The notes under the pieces: model-generated
Database searches by the model: none
Told to the model about the DNA's origin: nothing
What the model saw: only the letters and a program-made list of their open reading frames with translations
From: Candidatus Moranbacteria bacterium UBA4824
GTDB lineage: Bacteria; Patescibacteriota; Minisyncoccia; Moranbacterales; UBA2206
Direction of reading: 5' to 3'
Assembly: GCA_002400405.1 (NCBI GenBank)
Contig: DHFM01000027.1
Location: 1-10,031 of the forward strand
DNA: 10,031 nucleotides
Program-made: the position numbers and the translations under genes
Shown: piece after piece, positions 1 through 5,551 of the stretch
Layout: each line of letters begins with the position of its first letter
How positions within the stretch are numbered: the stretch's first letter is position 1

Positions 1-897
1 GGAGAATATATGCTCGAAGAATATGCTGGCATCCCAACAGAAGTGGAATATGCCTCTGAGTTTCGCTACCGAAAACCAATACTGGATTCTTCGACGGCGG
101 TAGTGGCTATTTCTCAATCGGGTGAAACGGCTGACACCTTGGCGGCAATTCGCGAAGCTAAAAACAAGGGAGCGCTAACACTTGGAATTGTGAATGTAGT
201 TGGTTCTACAATTGCACGTGAAACAGATGCTGGAACGCATACGCTGTCTGGTCCGGAAATTGGCGTGGCTTCAACTAAAGCTTTTACTACGCAACTTTTA
301 GTTTTGGCGCTGTGGACAATGATGTTTGGGCGACAAAGAGATATGTCGAGCGTGATGAGTAAGAGAATTGCAAGTGAGTTGAAAAATATGCCAAAACTTA
401 TTGAGGGAATTTTGAAAAAATCCAAGGATATTAAAAAGATTGCCAAAAAATATTCAAGCGCTAAAGATTTTCTGTATCTAGGTAGAAAATATAATTTTCC
501 GATTGCGCTTGAAGGGGCGCTAAAGATAAAAGAAATTTCCTATGTGCACGCGGAAGGATATGCCACAGGAGAAATGAAACACGGACCAATCGCGCTCATT
601 GATGAAAATTTTCCTTCAATTTTCATTTGCCCGAAAGATAGTGTCTATGAAAAAAATATTTCCGGTATGCAAGAAATTAAAGCGCGTGGTGGGAAAATAA
701 TTGCTATTGCTACAGTGGGCGACAAAGAAATTGGGAAAATTGCCGACGACGTAATTTATATTCCAAAAACTTTGGAAATGCTCACGCCATTTGTTTCAGT
801 CATTCCACTCCAGCTTTTTGCCTATTATTTTGGCGTCAGTAAGGGCTACGATGTAGATAAACCTAGAAATCTTGCAAAATCAGTGACAGTGGAATAA
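1..897 (+). CDS. glmS: Glutamine--fructose-6-phosphate aminotransferase (isomerizing), C-terminal part
   Basis: Makes glucosamine-6-phosphate from fructose-6-phosphate and glutamine, the first committed step to UDP-GlcNAc and peptidoglycan; cytoplasmic. The frame is open to base 1, so the gene enters from the left; the ATG at 10 is internal. About 298 residues are visible: most of the first sugar-isomerase (SIS) domain and all of the second. The N-terminal glutaminase domain lies outside the window. Visible signatures are SEFRYRKP, the sugar-phosphate loop SQSGETADTL, EIGVASTKAFTTQL, the active-site stretch EGALKIKEISY, the conserved histidine in GEMKHGPIALI, and the family's exact C-terminus PRNLAKSVTVE with its catalytic lysine. 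The 3' end is therefore intact. The stop is TAA. A double palindrome starts 6 bp downstream, followed by a small gene on the same strand. Confidence 0.97.
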   Translation, partial: GEYMLEEYAGIPTEVEYASEFRYRKPILDSSTAVVAISQSGETADTLAAIREAKNKGALTLGIVNVVGSTIARETDAGTHTLSGPEIGVASTKAFTTQLLVLALWTMMFGRQRDMSSVMSKRIASELKNMPKLIEGILKKSKDIKKIAKKYSSAKDFLYLGRKYNFPIALEGALKIKEISYVHAEGYATGEMKHGPIALIDENFPSIFICPKDSVYEKNISGMQEIKARGGKIIAIATVGDKEIGKIADDVIYIPKTLEMLTPFVSVIPLQLFAYYFGVSKGYDVDKPRNLAKSVTVE

Positions 898-903
898 CTT
901 CTC

Positions 904-944
904 CTAACATCCGATGTTAGGAAATTCCTAACATCGGATGTTAG
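904..944. repeat. 41-bp perfect palindrome made of two 17-bp palindromes
   Basis: Two copies of CTAACATC-N-GATGTTAG lie at 904-920 (N=C) and 928-944 (N=G), 24 bp centre to centre. Each is itself a dyad around its middle base. Together 904-921 and 927-944 form a perfect 18-bp inverted repeat around AAATT. It sits 6 bp after the glmS stop and 7 bp before the next start codon. As RNA it would be a strong hairpin, but no U-run follows on either side, so it is not a canonical intrinsic terminator. It may be a REP-like element, a transcript-end stabiliser or a paired operator; the sequence does not decide. Confidence 0.85.
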
Positions 945-951
945 AAAAGCC

Positions 952-1326
952 ATGGATATCAACTCAATCAAAAACACCCGAGAATTCTTTTGGACGAATC
1001 ATTCAAAGTACAAACTTCTTCAGTATGGTTTGAGTCCGATGGCAGTTAAAGGTGTTATCAGGCGACCCGACCGAACTGAAACCGGCATCGCGCCCAAAAC
1101 TACGGCGGTGATGAAAAGAAAAGATTCGAAGAAAACTAAAAAGGAGGTTTGGGTAATGATACAAAAGCATGAAGCATATAACATGAAACATGAAACAAAT
1201 AAAGAAGAAAAAATGCTTCGTGGAGTTAGTTCTAAAACAAAAATTATTTCCGCATGGATTTATCCGGGGGTGAGTCCGAAAGGGAAGGATATTTATGTGC
1301 CGGAAGACACGTTAAATGAGTTGTAA
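952..1326 (+). CDS. Small hypothetical protein, possibly DUF4258-like
   Basis: 124 residues, basic, with no signal peptide or membrane segment, so probably cytoplasmic. I do not recognise a firm family. The order of parts is NHSKYKLLQYGLSPMAVKGVIRRP (residues about 16-39), a strand ending KEVWVMIQ (64-71), and a final strand with KIISAWIYPG (97-106). This resembles the DUF4258 layout, a histidine followed by a helix with R/K-x-x-x-x-G and two closing beta strands, a fold sometimes compared with RelE-type toxins. That link is inference. Residues 73-82 are encoded by a four-copy 7-bp repeat between the last two strands and look like loop filler. The ATG at 952 is the only one upstream of the conserved part. 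No Shine-Dalgarno site is visible, and the double palindrome ends 7 bp upstream. No antitoxin-like partner is adjacent. Confidence 0.72.
   Translation: MDINSIKNTREFFWTNHSKYKLLQYGLSPMAVKGVIRRPDRTETGIAPKTTAVMKRKDSKKTKKEVWVMIQKHEAYNMKHETNKEEKMLRGVSSKTKIISAWIYPGVSPKGKDIYVPEDTLNEL
1169..1196 (+). repeat. Four-copy 7-bp tandem repeat (ATGAAAC type) inside a coding region
   Basis: The units are ATGAAGC, ATATAAC, ATGAAAC and ATGAAAC, 28 bp in all. They encode residues 73-82 (HEAYNMKHET) of the 952-1326 protein. The same unit in the same reading phase recurs in rlmN at 1811-1838. The second unit departs from consensus exactly where ATGAAAC would give an in-frame TGA (codon 1177-1179 is TAT). Confidence 0.9.
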
Positions 1327-1381
1327 ATTTTATCAATAAAAGTGGATTATTAATATTAGGCTTTATTTAAGGCAAAAAACA

Positions 1382-1389
1382 TATAAAAT
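1382..1389 (+). promoter_or_regulatory. Possible -10 element for rlmN
   Basis: TATAAAAT ends 4 bp before the rlmN ATG in the 67-bp gap after the small hypothetical gene. If real, transcription would start at or inside the first codons, giving a leaderless or nearly leaderless mRNA. That would fit the lack of a Shine-Dalgarno site. No good -35 is seen (about 1359-1364 reads GGCTTT), and such A+T-rich matches arise easily by chance. Confidence 0.25.
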
Positions 1390-1393
1390 ACTT

Positions 1394-2452
1394 ATGAATA
1401 TCCAAAAAATTGAACAAATTTTAAAAGATCAAAAACAGCCGAAATTTCGGTTGGGGCAGATTAAAAAAGCCGTCTATCGGGATGGGATTTCGAGTTTTGC
1501 GGAAATTTCGACGATTCCGAAAGAATTGAGAAGTGTTTTGGAAAAAGAAAAAATACTTTCTTTTGAAGTGGAAAAAGTTTTGGTTTCGAAGGATGGGAAT
1601 TCAGCTAAGGCACTTTTGAAACTAGATGATGCAAGTAAAATTGAAACAGTTTTGATTTCGCCTAAAGAAAACATTTGGTCGGTCTGCATTTCAAGCCAAG
1701 TTGGCTGTCCGATGAATTGCGCTTTTTGCGCGACGGGGCAAACCGGGTTTAAAAGAAATTTAACGGCAGAAGAAATTGTTGATCAGGTTTTGTTTTGGAA
1801 GCAGTACCTCATGAAGCATGAAACATGTAACATGAAACAAAAAATAAATTCTAAATTAAAATTATCCAATGTTGTGTATATGGGGATGGGGGAACCGTTT
1901 TTGAATTGGGGAGAGGTTCTAGAAAGCCTAAAGATATTATCCGACCCAAAAGGCATGGCTTTTGGTTCGCGTTCAATTTCAATTTCGACGGTAGGAATTC
2001 CTGGTGGGATAGAAAAATTAACCCAAGATTTCCCGCAAGTGAATTTGGCAGTTTCGCTTCATTTTTCTAAAGATAAAAACAGAAATGAATTTATGCCGGC
2101 GAACAAAAATCTAAATTTAGAAAAACTAAAAGTTGAGTTGGAAAAATATTTTGAAAAATCTAGTCGAAAAGTTTTTTTGGAATATATTATGTTTTCCGGG
2201 CTCAATGACAGCGAGAAAGATGCAAAAAATCTATTAGAATATATTAAATCTTTCAAAAAACCGCAACTCTTGCATGTGAATCTAATTCGATATAATTCAA
2301 CAGATAGTAAAGATAAGTTTATTTCTTCTAGCGCAGAGCAAGCAGTGAAATTTAGAAATTATTTGCTTGGGAATAAAATTAACTGCACAATAAGAAGAAG
2401 TCTTGGTACAGACATCGAAGGAGCTTGTGGACAGTTGGCAGGAAAAAAATAG
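1394..2452 (+). CDS. rlmN: Dual-specificity 23S rRNA / tRNA (adenine-C2) methyltransferase RlmN
   Basis: Radical-SAM enzyme that methylates C2 of adenine 2503 in 23S rRNA and adenine 37 in some tRNAs. 352 residues, a little shorter than E. coli RlmN. An N-terminal accessory region (about 1-90) precedes the radical-SAM core. The 4Fe-4S motif CxxxCxxC is C105, C109, C112 in VGCPMNCAFCATG. The upstream conserved cysteine in WSVCISSQ is C98. The methyl-carrying cysteine near the C-terminus is C345 in GACGQLAG. The GMGEP SAM-binding motif follows the first loop, and SISTVG and LAVSLH are also present. All catalytic cysteines are kept, so it should be active. It lacks the Cfr-specific context. Residues 140-149 (MKHETCNMKQ) come from a four-copy 7-bp repeat in a loop that is variable in the family. 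The stop is TAG, and a repeat element begins 10 bp later. Confidence 0.96.
   Translation: MNIQKIEQILKDQKQPKFRLGQIKKAVYRDGISSFAEISTIPKELRSVLEKEKILSFEVEKVLVSKDGNSAKALLKLDDASKIETVLISPKENIWSVCISSQVGCPMNCAFCATGQTGFKRNLTAEEIVDQVLFWKQYLMKHETCNMKQKINSKLKLSNVVYMGMGEPFLNWGEVLESLKILSDPKGMAFGSRSISISTVGIPGGIEKLTQDFPQVNLAVSLHFSKDKNRNEFMPANKNLNLEKLKVELEKYFEKSSRKVFLEYIMFSGLNDSEKDAKNLLEYIKSFKKPQLLHVNLIRYNSTDSKDKFISSSAEQAVKFRNYLLGNKINCTIRRSLGTDIEGACGQLAGKK
1811..1838 (+). repeat. Four-copy 7-bp tandem repeat (ATGAAAC type) inside rlmN
   Basis: The units are ATGAAGC, ATGAAAC, ATGTAAC and ATGAAAC. They encode residues 140-149, between the radical-SAM cysteines and the GMGEP motif. The unit and reading phase match 1169-1196. 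The third unit has a T in place of A, which turns what would be an in-frame TGA (1826-1828) into TGT. Confidence 0.92.
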
Positions 2453-2461
2453 TCATACTAT

Positions 2462-2585
2462 TGTCATTCTGAGCGGATCCGCCAGCTGGCGGAGGAGTCG
2501 AAGAATCTACTAAATGGTACTGCAAGTAATAATAGTAAGCAGATCCTTCGACTTCGTTCGAGTACGAACTTCGCTCAGGATGACA
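2462..2585. repeat. Compound inverted-repeat element, copy 1 (TGTCATNCTGAGCG type)
   Basis: Two half-elements face each other. Half 1 (2462-2508) runs from TGTCATTCTGAGCG to GTCGAAGAATCT and contains the GC-rich palindrome CCGCCAGCTGGCGG (2479-2492). Half 2 on the opposite strand (2585-2541) runs from TGTCATCCTGAGCG to GTCGAAGGATCT. About 32 unrelated bases lie between them. In each half ATYCT pairs with AGRAT, and the variable base covaries (T:A in half 1, C:G in half 2). This TCATyCTGAGCG...CGAAGrATCT repeat type is widespread in bacterial genomes and is a frequent source of false ORFs. It begins 10 bp after the rlmN stop and may protect the mRNA 3' end. Confidence 0.9.
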
Positions 2586-2656
2586 TATTAAAATTGCCTA
2601 ATTTCCTTTTTTGGCGTAGAATAAAGATTGCAAAAGAAAGTCATAAAATGCTAGTT

Positions 2657-2755
2657 TGTCATGCTGAATTTACCGTGCCTCGCCGGCAGGCGGGTTTCAG
2701 CATCTTATGTAATAACCTACCATCATATAGATCCTGAAACGAATTCAGGATGACA
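2657..2755. repeat. Compound inverted-repeat element (TGTCATNCTGAA type)
   Basis: Half 1 (2657-2705) runs from TGTCATGCTGAA to TTTCAGCATCT around a GC-rich core (GCCTCGCCGGCAGGC, 2677-2691). Half 2 on the opposite strand (2755-2729) is only 27 bp, running from TGTCATCCTGAA to TTTCAGGATCT. The stem is ATGCTGAA/TTCAGCAT in one half and ATCCTGAA/TTCAGGAT in the other, a G:C to C:G exchange. The outer frame TGTCAT...ATCT is shared with the other two elements in the window, so this is probably a sequence variant of the same repeat class. Confidence 0.88.
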
Positions 2756-2824
2756 TTTATATAACTTAATTAACCCACTCATTCTAGCAAGAAAAGAAGT
2801 GGGAGTCAAAAGAAGGGGTTGATT

Positions 2825-3796
2825 CTATTTATTGACTATCAATTCAAAAGTTTGCAATATTTTTTCGGCCTCATCACATCTATCTCTTTGGAATTTATCA
2901 AATTGACCACCGCCAGTATCACCTTTTTGCCCACAACAACCGTCGCAAAAATATACTTTTCCATTATCCTGGGTTATTTTTGTTAAAGCTGATTTGTTGG
3001 GCATATTATCCCAGTTATTTTCCGAGACAACTCGAATAGTCATTATGGAAAAAGGCTGATGTTCATTATTAAAACTAAAGCTAACGCTTTGATCACTAGG
3101 CTGATCATTTTCGGTTGCTACATATCCCTTCCAAGTTTCTGGAAAACCTAATTTAAATCCAATCTTTTCATTTGCATAAGCTCTCCAGGTAAATGGGCTA
3201 ACACTTTCAATAGTTCTAGAAAATTTCACTGGCAACTTAAATTCTTCATCTAATTCTCGCCTATCTGACGGATTATCTTTCTTGAAAATAATATAACCAC
3301 TGTCCGTTTTTGGTTTTTCAAATTGAAGTTCACACTTAAAATCAACAAATTCTTCTGTCATCCATGTTTCATTTTCTGTTTTTGGAGAAAATGAGCAATA
3401 TTTAGATCCAATCTTTTTATCATTACCATCATAAATTTCAATCGGAAAATCTGCTTCAAAAAACCATCCACCGAATGATCTTCCTAAAATTGAAAGTGGA
3501 CTTGAAACCACATCATTGGATTTCAAAGATGTTATCAAAATTTTATTTGCAATGCCAACAATTTCAGGACACGGTGCAAATTCACAATTCAGGGCTGTCC
3601 TTCCCACTGCCGATCCATCAGGACAAACTTTTGCTTCCTCAGTGCAAGCAACTATCTTATTCTTCTTGGGAATATTCACCAGTGGACTGTTTTCAGTTTT
3701 AATTCCCTTCCATAAATAAAAAGAAATTCCAGCTAAAAAAATTGCCAGAATTATAATCACACTAAATGCTAGGGTTGTTGAAATTTTTTTGTTCAT
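2825..3796 (-). CDS. Membrane-anchored extracytoplasmic protein with Cys-rich motif, Gmad2-like and PsbP-like domains
   Basis: 323 residues of unknown function. Residues 8-28 form one hydrophobic anchor after a basic N-terminus (MNKK). There is no lipobox cysteine, so it is probably a signal-anchored protein facing outward. Residues 51-77 hold a short cysteine motif, CTEEAKVCPDGSAVGRT followed by C71 and C76, like the Kazal-type fragments common in Parcubacteria surface proteins. Residues about 87-193 (ITSLKSNDVVSSPLSILGRS through LPVKF) match the pattern of the Gmad2 immunoglobulin-like domain. Residues about 207-323 (YANEKIGFKLGFPETWKGY onward) resemble the PsbP-like fold seen in secreted bacterial proteins, with an extra CDGCC cluster (284-288). 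The ATG at 3796 sits just before the anchor. Its own promoter lies about 38 bp upstream. The stop is TAG. Domain names are from recalled patterns; the substrate is unknown. Confidence 0.85.
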   Translation of the reverse strand: MNKKISTTLAFSVIIILAIFLAGISFYLWKGIKTENSPLVNIPKKNKIVACTEEAKVCPDGSAVGRTALNCEFAPCPEIVGIANKILITSLKSNDVVSSPLSILGRSFGGWFFEADFPIEIYDGNDKKIGSKYCSFSPKTENETWMTEEFVDFKCELQFEKPKTDSGYIIFKKDNPSDRRELDEEFKLPVKFSRTIESVSPFTWRAYANEKIGFKLGFPETWKGYVATENDQPSDQSVSFSFNNEHQPFSIMTIRVVSENNWDNMPNKSALTKITQDNGKVYFCDGCCGQKGDTGGGQFDKFQRDRCDEAEKILQTFELIVNK

Positions 3797-3833
3797 AAAT
3801 ATTTTGCAAAATTAATTTTTATTTTACACCACA

Positions 3834-3839
3834 ATTATA
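3834..3839 (-). promoter_or_regulatory. Extended -10 promoter for the 2825-3796 gene
   Basis: On the - strand the sequence reads TGTGGTATAAT: a perfect TATAAT with the TGn extension. The predicted transcript start is near 3827, giving a leader of about 30 bases before the ATG at 3796. The -35 position falls inside the upstream terminator hairpin and does not match TTGACA, which extended -10 promoters tolerate. No Shine-Dalgarno site is visible. Confidence 0.65.
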
Positions 3840-3843
3840 CCAC

Positions 3844-3879
3844 AAAAAAAGAAAGGCTGCTACCCAATTGGTAGCAACC
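3844..3879 (-). terminator. Rho-independent terminator after the ftsW-...-raiA run
   Basis: On the - strand a 10-bp stem (GGTTGCTACC with GGTAGCAGCC, one G:T pair) closes a 5-base loop. It is followed at once by TTTCTTTTTTT. The stem arms are 3870-3879 and 3855-3864. There is no T-run on the + strand side, so it works only leftward. It should end transcripts coming from raiA (stop at 4112) after they pass the repeat at 3931-4073. Confidence 0.88.
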
Positions 3880-3930
3880 TTATCAAGAATATTTTTCACT
3901 TATATAATTTTCCACAAAGTCACAAGAATT

Positions 3931-4073
3931 TGTCATCCTGAGCGAAGTGAGTCGCTGATGAGGCGACGAACGCAGTCGAAGGATCTACTCAATAGGTTAG
4001 CCCAATTAAGCCACAAAGCAGATTCTTCGACTACATCTCATCCTAAACGGATTCGATTCCGCTCAGAATGACA
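3931..4073. repeat. Compound inverted-repeat element, copy 2 (TGTCATNCTGAGCG type)
   Basis: Half 1 (3931-3986) runs from TGTCATCCTGAGCG to GTCGAAGGATCT, with an inner GTCGC/GCGAC stem at 3951-3967. Half 2 on the opposite strand (4073-4020) runs from TGTCATTCTGAGCG to GTCGAAGAATCT, with an inner CGGA/TCCG stem. The C:G and T:A versions of the covarying stem base are in the opposite order from copy 1 at 2462-2585. The inner parts of the two copies are unrelated while the outer frame is kept. The element lies between the raiA stop and the terminator, so it would be part of the operon's 3' untranslated region. Confidence 0.9.
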
Positions 4074-4111
4074 ATTAAAAATTCAACGCGCTGTTTGTTG
4101 AAAATCCGATT

Positions 4112-4477
4112 CTAAAACCTAGCGTCTTTACTGATCACTATCTTCTTTTTGAGCGAGCGAGCTCCGCGTTCGCGAATATCTTTGAGCTTGTTTTTATCCT
4201 TAGTGATCTGCTTTTGCAAATCTTCTATTATCATATCGGTTGAACCCTCCACAGACTCTGAAACTTCGGTAGCTCGGTATAGCTTATGTGGCGTCTTAAT
4301 CATAACTTCTACATAAAATTTTCCTTTTTTATCCATCGAAACTTCCACTTCATATTCCAAACTTTTCTTCAAAAATTTTTCCATCTTCTGAATTCTTTTC
4401 ACAATATAGTCCTTAGTCCGATCATCTAGTTCAATATTTTTACAAAACCAACGTAGATTAAGCGTCTTGTTTATCAT
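4112..4477 (-). CDS. raiA: Ribosome hibernation / translation-inhibiting factor, short form (HPF/RaiA family)
   Basis: 121 residues matching the single-domain HPF/YfiA family, which binds the 30S subunit at the mRNA and tRNA sites and idles ribosomes under stress. The order is beta-alpha-beta-beta-beta-alpha. LRWFCKNIELDDRTKDYIVKR starts the first strand and helix, EYEVEVSMDKKGKFYVEVMIKTP gives two strands, LYRATEVSESVEGSTDMIIEDLQKQI gives the last strand and helix, and a lysine-rich tail (KDKNKLKDIRERGARSLKKK) follows. The C-terminal dimerisation domain of long HPF is absent, so it resembles RaiA or short HPF; the sequence alone cannot choose between them. The start at 4477 is the only ATG before the first strand. 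It follows murB by 120 bp containing an inverted repeat, so it may be cotranscribed with the cell-wall genes or have its own promoter. The stop is TAG. Confidence 0.88.
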   Translation of the reverse strand: MINKTLNLRWFCKNIELDDRTKDYIVKRIQKMEKFLKKSLEYEVEVSMDKKGKFYVEVMIKTPHKLYRATEVSESVEGSTDMIIEDLQKQITKDKNKLKDIRERGARSLKKKIVISKDARF

Positions 4478-4508
4478 ATTTTTAATTAATTTAATTAGCT
4501 TTTTAATT

Positions 4509-4594
4509 TTACGAACTACGAAATTAATACTAAATACGAAAGTACGAAAATGGGGTTTGATTGTTTCATATTTCGTTAATTTTGTAGTTCGTAA
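4509..4594. repeat. Inverted repeat with degenerate TACGAAA heptamers between murB and raiA
   Basis: The arms 4509-4527 and 4576-4594 (19 bp) match as inverted copies except for one G:T pair, with 48 bases between them. The left part carries five TACGAAA-like units: TACGAAC at 4510, TACGAAA at 4517, TACTAAA at 4528, TACGAAA at 4535 and TACGAAA at 4543. The spacers are 0, 4, 0 and 1 bp. It fills most of the 120-bp murB-raiA gap. On the - strand no T-run follows the hairpin, so it is not an obvious terminator. It may be an mRNA processing or stability structure. Confidence 0.8.
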
Positions 4595-4597
4595 TTG

Positions 4598-5533
4598 CTA
4601 GAATCCGACATACTGAATTTCTTCGCTAAGTTGTACGCCTAATTCATCGCGCACTTTCATTTTGATAACACTTGAAAGCATCACAATGTCCTGCGCCTTA
4701 GCATTGCCTATATTTACTACAAAATTAGCATGTTTTTCGCTCACCTGCGCTCCGCCAATTTTTTTCCCACGCAGTCCCGCTTCATCAATTAGCCAACCAG
4801 CTGGAACTTTTCCATCTATCGACTTTTGACCAGTATCTTTTTCAAAATTAGCAATTAGTTGCAGATTGTCCACTTTTGGATTTTTGAAAAAACTACCCGA
4901 ACTAGGTTCTTTTGGATTGGGATGAACAACTTTCAAGCGATTTTCAATAAATTCTTTTATCTTTTTACTAATTTCTTCTTGATCGCCAGTTTCCAATTTT
5001 AAAACAGCTGAAATTATAATTAAATCCTTATTTTCTTTGAAAATACTGTTTCTATAAGAAAATCGACATTCGCTATTTTTCAAAATTTTATATTTTTTAT
5101 TTTTTACCTCTAACACCTTTACACTTTCGATATTGTTAGCCATACAGCCCATCGGTATCCCAGCATTTCCGCGAATCGCCCCACCAACTGTTCCGGGAAT
5201 TCCCGACGCCCATTCAAGTCCAGAAAGTGAATTTTGCATTGCTAAATTAACAACAGCACTCAAAGAAGCGCCGGCAGAAATTTCAATTTTGTCTTTTTGT
5301 ATCTTGTATCTTGTATCTTGTATCTTAATTACTAATCCATCAAATCCCTCATCATTGACTAAAATATTTGATCCTCCGCCCAGCACAAAAATTTCCAGAT
5401 TATTTTCTTTGGCATAATTCAGGGCTTCCAAGAGTTCATCTTCAGAGCCTACTTCTACGAAGTTTTTCGCTGGCCCACCAATTTTGAAAGTAGTAAACGG
5501 CGCCAGTGGAATGTTTTTTTGAATGTTGATCAT
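4598..5533 (-). CDS. murB: UDP-N-acetylenolpyruvoylglucosamine reductase
   Basis: FAD/NADPH enzyme that reduces UDP-GlcNAc-enolpyruvate to UDP-MurNAc in the cytoplasm. 311 residues, the size of the shorter (type II-like) MurB enzymes. The N-terminal FAD-binding part has TTFKIGGPA (14-22) and VLGGGSNILVND (50-61). SGLEWASGIPGTVGGAIRGNAG (104-125) is the family hallmark. Catalytic residues visible are R161 in YRNSIFK, S214 in SSGSFFKNP and the glutamate near the C-terminus in LSEEIQYVG. Residues 70-79 (KIQDTRYKIQ) are encoded by a perfect four-copy 7-bp repeat between two strands of the FAD domain. The ATG at 5533 begins MINIQKNIPLAPFTTF, typical for the family. It follows the transposase stop by only 18 bp; without the transposase it would follow murC. 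The stop is TAG. Confidence 0.96.
   Translation of the reverse strand: MINIQKNIPLAPFTTFKIGGPAKNFVEVGSEDELLEALNYAKENNLEIFVLGGGSNILVNDEGFDGLVIKIQDTRYKIQKDKIEISAGASLSAVVNLAMQNSLSGLEWASGIPGTVGGAIRGNAGIPMGCMANNIESVKVLEVKNKKYKILKNSECRFSYRNSIFKENKDLIIISAVLKLETGDQEEISKKIKEFIENRLKVVHPNPKEPSSGSFFKNPKVDNLQLIANFEKDTGQKSIDGKVPAGWLIDEAGLRGKKIGGAQVSEKHANFVVNIGNAKAQDIVMLSSVIKMKVRDELGVQLSEEIQYVGF
5297..5324 (-). repeat. Perfect four-copy 7-bp tandem repeat (GATACAA) inside murB
   Basis: Four identical TTGTATC units on the + strand (GATACAA on the coding strand), 28 bp. They encode residues 70-79 of MurB. The 7-codon cycle of this unit (AAG ATA CAA GAT ACA AGA TAC) contains no stop, and here the copies are perfect. 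Gain or loss of one unit would shift the frame; only a change of three units (21 bp) keeps it. Confidence 0.95.
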
Positions 5534-5551
5534 AGTAATATTCTTATAAAT

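Larger units (their letters stand above)
2453..2824. other. Gene-free interval between convergent rlmN and the 2825-3796 gene
   Basis: This 372-bp stretch separates two genes that point at each other. It holds two compound inverted-repeat elements (2462-2585 and 2657-2755). The 71 bp between them show no recognisable gene or RNA. Near the end, CCCACT (2774-2779) and AGTGGG (2798-2803) could form a weak 6-bp hairpin with an 18-base loop downstream of the - strand gene. It lacks a T-run, so I do not call it a terminator. Confidence 0.7.
3797..4111. other. Gene-free interval downstream of raiA
   Basis: These 315 bp hold, in - strand order, the third compound repeat (4073-3931), an intrinsic terminator (3879-3844) and an extended -10 promoter (3839-3834). 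The A+T-rich leader of the 2825-3796 gene completes it. About 50 bp (3880-3930) show nothing recognisable. Confidence 0.8.

Noticed and set aside
904..944. Intrinsic terminator of glmS
   Set aside because: The hairpin is strong, but the bases after it on either strand are not a T-run.
2774..2803. Terminator of the 2825-3796 gene
   Set aside because: Only a 6-bp stem with an 18-base loop, followed by TTAATTAAG and not a T-run.
3868..4071. 67-residue + strand reading frame containing CHPERSE
   Set aside because: It lies across the terminator and the compound repeat 3931-4073. The CHPERSE peptide is the usual false translation of this repeat type.
2462..4073. CRISPR array
   Set aside because: The repeats are few, inverted in pairs, of unequal length and widely spaced. 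There is no regular repeat-spacer pattern and no cas gene.
5521..5543. Hairpin at the 3' edge of the transposase as its right end
   Set aside because: GAATGTT/AATATTC is a 7-base match with one mismatch over the murB start codon and is unlike the 6229-6251 palindrome; likely chance in A+T-rich DNA.
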